From the NCBI RefSeq assembly GCF_017897595.1, contig NZ_JAGKIK010000003.1, positions 334,581 to 398,580 on the forward strand: 64,000 bases of DNA, in the 5' to 3' direction. This DNA comes from Aquimarina sp. U1-2. GTDB taxonomy: Bacteria > Bacteroidota > Bacteroidia > Flavobacteriales > Flavobacteriaceae. This document shows, in pieces, positions 61,783-64,000 of this stretch; positions within the stretch are counted from its first letter, which is position 1, and every line of letters begins with the position of its first letter. Below the pieces are notes generated by a model. That model was not told where the DNA came from and did no database searches. It saw only the letters and a program-made list of their open reading frames with translations. Position numbers and translations under genes: made by a program.

Positions 61783-63276
61783 ATGAAACAATTGATAATA
61801 GTATGGGTTGCGCTCATAGGTTTGAGTACTTGCCAAACCAAAAATGAAGAAAAAGTGAACCCAATAAACGAAGTTTCTGCACCTGAAACAGAAAATATGA
61901 CCCACGACGAAGCAATGAAGCTCGTAAAAATCAAAGAGCACAATGTAAAAAAAGTTGGTGTACTAGTTTATGATGGTGTTAATGATCTCGACGCCCTTGG
62001 CCCACGCTATGTTTTTAAAAACATAATGGGGACCAATGTGATGACTATAGCCCTAAAACCCGGAAATGTAAAAACTGTGATGGGTTTAGAATTTGTACCC
62101 GATACTACGATTGATAACGTAAATAATTTAGATATTCTTGTTATACCTGGTGGTTTTAAAGAAACGATCAAGAATGTGTATAATGAAGAATTATTGCAAT
62201 GGATACGAGACATCGACAAAACAACCCAATATACTACAAGTGTGTGTACAGGCGGTTGGATTTTAGGAAAAACAGGGTTGCTGAACGGCAAAAAAGCTAC
62301 TGGTAATTGGTTTAGAGCAGAAGAAATCCTTGCTGAGAATGGTGCTATTTTTACAGGCGAACGTTATACGCAAGATGGAAAATACTGGACATCTGCAGGC
62401 GTTACCGCCGGTACGGATATGTCTTTGGCTATTATGACCGAATTAACAGGTGAAGATTATACACAGGCTGTAATGCTAGATATGGAATACGACCCAGAAC
62501 CACCTATTGAAGGTGGAAGTGTAGAAAAAACCAAACCAGAAGTTTTACATTTTATGCAAACAATGTATGCTTCAATGGCTGACCCAGTTTTTAAGGAAAT
62601 GGAAGCCGAGCAAGACAGTATCCCAAACAACAAGGTTAAAAGCTATGGGAATAGGCAAGCCATAATTAACGGTAATGATTTAAGCGGTATTTTAAAACTA
62701 GACACAACGCTTTCGCGAAAGTATAACTACGCCATTGGCCCTGTGAAAGGACTACAAGGCGAGATTACGGTCTACAATGATACAATTTCAATCTCAACTG
62801 TGGTTAGTGGCAAGCCATCTGTTTCAGAAGATACCCGTACTGAAGCGATATTCTTATTACAAGCAAATCAAAAAGACTGGAATGAAATTGCAACTACTAA
62901 GCAACTTAACGGTCTTAATGATATAGAAAGTTATATCGAAAATTCTTTGATTGAAAACGGAATGGAAGTTTCAAAAGCCTATCCGTTTAGGATCGAAACA
63001 ACAGTTCCTTCAATGGAGTACCATATAATTTTTAAAACAGATAATAAACCCCATAACAAAAAGGAACATCAAAAAGCAAAGCAAAAATTTACGTTGGAAA
63101 ACGAACCCGTAAAAATAATAGGCTTCTGGGTAGATGAAGCAAGAGTAGGAAAACTTACGCATTCTGGTAAACGAACGCATCTACATTTTATGACGAAGGA
63201 TAAAAGAACATCGGGACACGTGGATGCCGTTGTAATTCCTAAAGGAAGTATTTTGTACCTCCCAAAAAGCAATTAA
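61783..63276 (+). CDS. Lipoprotein-like fusion of DJ-1/PfpI and acetolactate-decarboxylase-like domains
   Basis: 497 residues. A hydrophobic leader ends LIGLSTC (Cys17; Thr at -1 is unusual for a lipobox). Residues 55-240 are a DJ-1/PfpI domain: GVLVYDGVNDLDALGP, VIPGGFKE and the nucleophile elbow SVCTGGWILG with C155. Residues 285-497 match acetolactate decarboxylase: IINGNDLSGILKLDTTLS, LQGEITVYND with Glu327, PFRIE with Arg403, and the zinc-ligand pattern H466-x-H468-x10-H479 in THLHFMTKDKRTSGH. Each half occurs alone in known proteins; the fusion is unfamiliar to me. It is followed by a membrane LuxR gene 47 bp away. Confidence 0.85.
   Translation: MKQLIIVWVALIGLSTCQTKNEEKVNPINEVSAPETENMTHDEAMKLVKIKEHNVKKVGVLVYDGVNDLDALGPRYVFKNIMGTNVMTIALKPGNVKTVMGLEFVPDTTIDNVNNLDILVIPGGFKETIKNVYNEELLQWIRDIDKTTQYTTSVCTGGWILGKTGLLNGKKATGNWFRAEEILAENGAIFTGERYTQDGKYWTSAGVTAGTDMSLAIMTELTGEDYTQAVMLDMEYDPEPPIEGGSVEKTKPEVLHFMQTMYASMADPVFKEMEAEQDSIPNNKVKSYGNRQAIINGNDLSGILKLDTTLSRKYNYAIGPVKGLQGEITVYNDTISISTVVSGKPSVSEDTRTEAIFLLQANQKDWNEIATTKQLNGLNDIESYIENSLIENGMEVSKAYPFRIETTVPSMEYHIIFKTDNKPHNKKEHQKAKQKFTLENEPVKIIGFWVDEARVGKLTHSGKRTHLHFMTKDKRTSGHVDAVVIPKGSILYLPKSN
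62709..62722. repeat. Partial 16-bp palindrome
   Basis: CGCTTTCGCGAAAG followed by T, inside the DJ-1/ALDC gene and encoding LSRK, a different frame from the AFAKA copies. Confidence 0.6.
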
Positions 63277-63323
63277 CGACCATATCGAACCGTTACTACA
63301 AGAAAAAATCATTACAACATAAA

Positions 63324-63656
63324 ATGGAAGTAGAAGTTGAAGAAATATACCCGCTAACCTTAATCATTGCTGTAATCATCATTGCTGTTTTAGTAATAGT
63401 AGCGCTAACAATTTGGTACAAAATAGAGCTTAACAAAGCAAAAAGTTTGCATCAAGATACTACTAAACCAACTGGCTTGTTGTCGGACAGAGAAAAAGAA
63501 GTACTCGAACAAATCCTGCAGAAGAAATCACAAAAGGAAATTGCAGACGAGTTAAATATTGAAATATCAACTGTAAAATCTCACGTAAATAAAATTTATA
63601 AGTCGTATGACGTAAAAAATAAGAAGGAACTAGTTGACTTTGTATCAAAAAAATAG
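63324..63656 (+). CDS. Small membrane-anchored LuxR-type regulator
   Basis: 110 residues. One transmembrane helix (LTLIIAVIIIAVLVIVALTI) is followed by a GerE/LuxR helix-turn-helix at about 48-108 (LLSDREKEVLEQILQKKSQK, ADELNIEISTVKSHVNKIY). There is almost no extracytoplasmic sensor part. It may need a partner or respond to membrane state. It is co-directional with the DJ-1/ALDC lipoprotein and probably in its operon. A similar stand-alone TM plus helix-turn-helix form is a reduced version of the proteins at 13573 and 20227. Confidence 0.87.
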   Translation: MEVEVEEIYPLTLIIAVIIIAVLVIVALTIWYKIELNKAKSLHQDTTKPTGLLSDREKEVLEQILQKKSQKEIADELNIEISTVKSHVNKIYKSYDVKNKKELVDFVSKK

Positions 63657-63876
63657 ACAATTTCACAAAGGGTTCTACGATCTTTTTAGTTCTTTTTTCC
63701 TTGGTAGATTCAATCTATCATTCTATAATTTTGAAGATCTCTATCTAGTGCCAATAATTCATTCAAAAAATAAATAAATGCTATCAAAATTATAATCCTC
63801 ATTATAAAAAGCAGTGAGATAAAAAGAGTTTCGCTTATTTTTTAAAGTCATTTGGCCTGTTTTTACTTACTGATCT
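63657..63876. other. Convergent intergenic region
   Basis: 220 bp between the small LuxR gene and the TonB receptor end; AT-rich, no clear hairpin. Confidence 0.4.
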
Positions 63877-64000
63877 TTAAAAAGAATAACCTATGGTTAA
63901 TAAAACATTTCTGGGTATGCCAGGAAATACACGTCCGGCATCAAGACCGCCCACAAAATAACGTTCATCAAATATATTATTAAGATTGCAAGTAAGGTTG
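63877..64000 (-). CDS. TonB-dependent receptor, C-terminal end only
   Basis: About 41 codons entering from the right edge, ending FDERYFVGGLDAGRVFPGIP then RNVLLTIGYSF and a TAA at 63877-63879. The FDERYF and terminal Phe patterns are typical of the last strands of TonB receptors. Siderophore or metal receptors often end this way. The body lies outside the window. Confidence 0.8.
   Translation of the reverse strand, partial: NLTCNLNNIFDERYFVGGLDAGRVFPGIPRNVLLTIGYSF

Noticed and set aside
1..64000. CRISPR arrays, rRNA, complete tRNA genes or insertion-sequence transposases
   Set aside because: I looked for spaced direct repeats, rRNA-like stretches, full cloverleafs and DDE transposase motifs and found none; the only tRNA-like sequence is the fragment at 54359.

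Overview
The window is flavobacterial (phylum Bacteroidota, class Flavobacteriia). The evidence is low GC, genes with no Shine-Dalgarno motif, a PorP/SprF plus gliding-type C-terminal-domain (type IX secretion) gene pair, many SusC/TonB-type and beta-barrel outer-membrane proteins, an RteC homologue, and a GC-rich 16-bp palindrome (CGCTTTCGCGAAAGCG) scattered through it. Species cannot be fixed from the sequence alone.

Layout. 1-12.4 kb: a cut-off tandem-GAF regulator, a divergent AraC regulator, an ABM-like small protein and a long same-strand run of exported enzymes (Tat-type pirin, secreted isochorismatase-like hydrolase, two YtcJ-type amidohydrolases, YceI, DoxX, a YdcZ-type transporter, two outer-membrane barrels), ending in a broken dps stub. 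12.5-15 kb: RteC, a membrane LuxR regulator and a mini-asparaginase. 15.5-20 kb: a type IX-secreted 1,100-residue adhesin-like protein and its PorP partner. 20-26 kb: a TPR/LuxR regulator, a Crp/Fnr regulator with a candidate FNR-like operator, Dps, and a KefB-type antiporter with a glutaredoxin-like partner. 26-34.3 kb: two sigma-54 activators, each paired with an AraC regulator, around an ABM/MBL gene pair and a dead lipoprotein gene. 34.5-45 kb: a long same-strand oxidative/detoxification cluster (AOC-like/SnoaL fusion, two F420-type reductases, epoxide hydrolase, dihaem cytochrome c, Tat-exported molybdenum hydroxylase with its 2Fe-2S subunit, SDR, SnoaL protein, and a protein with two tandem nitrile-hydratase-leader domains). 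44.8-47.6 kb: three disrupted genes in a row. 47.6-52.9 kb: XdhC, MocA-like cytidylyltransferase, TonB receptor, membrane protein and THEP1-type NTPase, tightly packed. 52.9-60.2 kb: mobile-element material, with a tyrosine integrase, a 3' tRNA-Leu fragment flanked by integrase-arm-like repeats, a ParB protein, a DUF932 protein, and a duplicated 150-bp leader in front of both. 60.2-64 kb: a displaced XdhC 3' half, small ORFs, a lipoprotein fusing DJ-1/PfpI to an acetolactate-decarboxylase-like domain, a small membrane LuxR protein, and the end of a TonB receptor.

How it fits together (inference). The 34.5-52.9 kb block reads as one periplasmic oxidation programme. The molybdenum hydroxylase would oxidise an aldehyde or N-heterocycle and pass electrons to the dihaem cytochrome. 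XdhC and MocA would mature the cytosine-dinucleotide cofactor. The TonB/membrane/NTPase trio may import the metal, a pterin or another scarce nutrient. Control appears to rest on a module that recurs three times, an AraC regulator next to a GAF and/or sigma-54 activator, each beside small ABM/SnoaL-type proteins and exported hydrolases. Frameshifts, a truncated FeS gene, a second XdhC fragment and att-like sequence show that the locus has been moved and is partly decaying.
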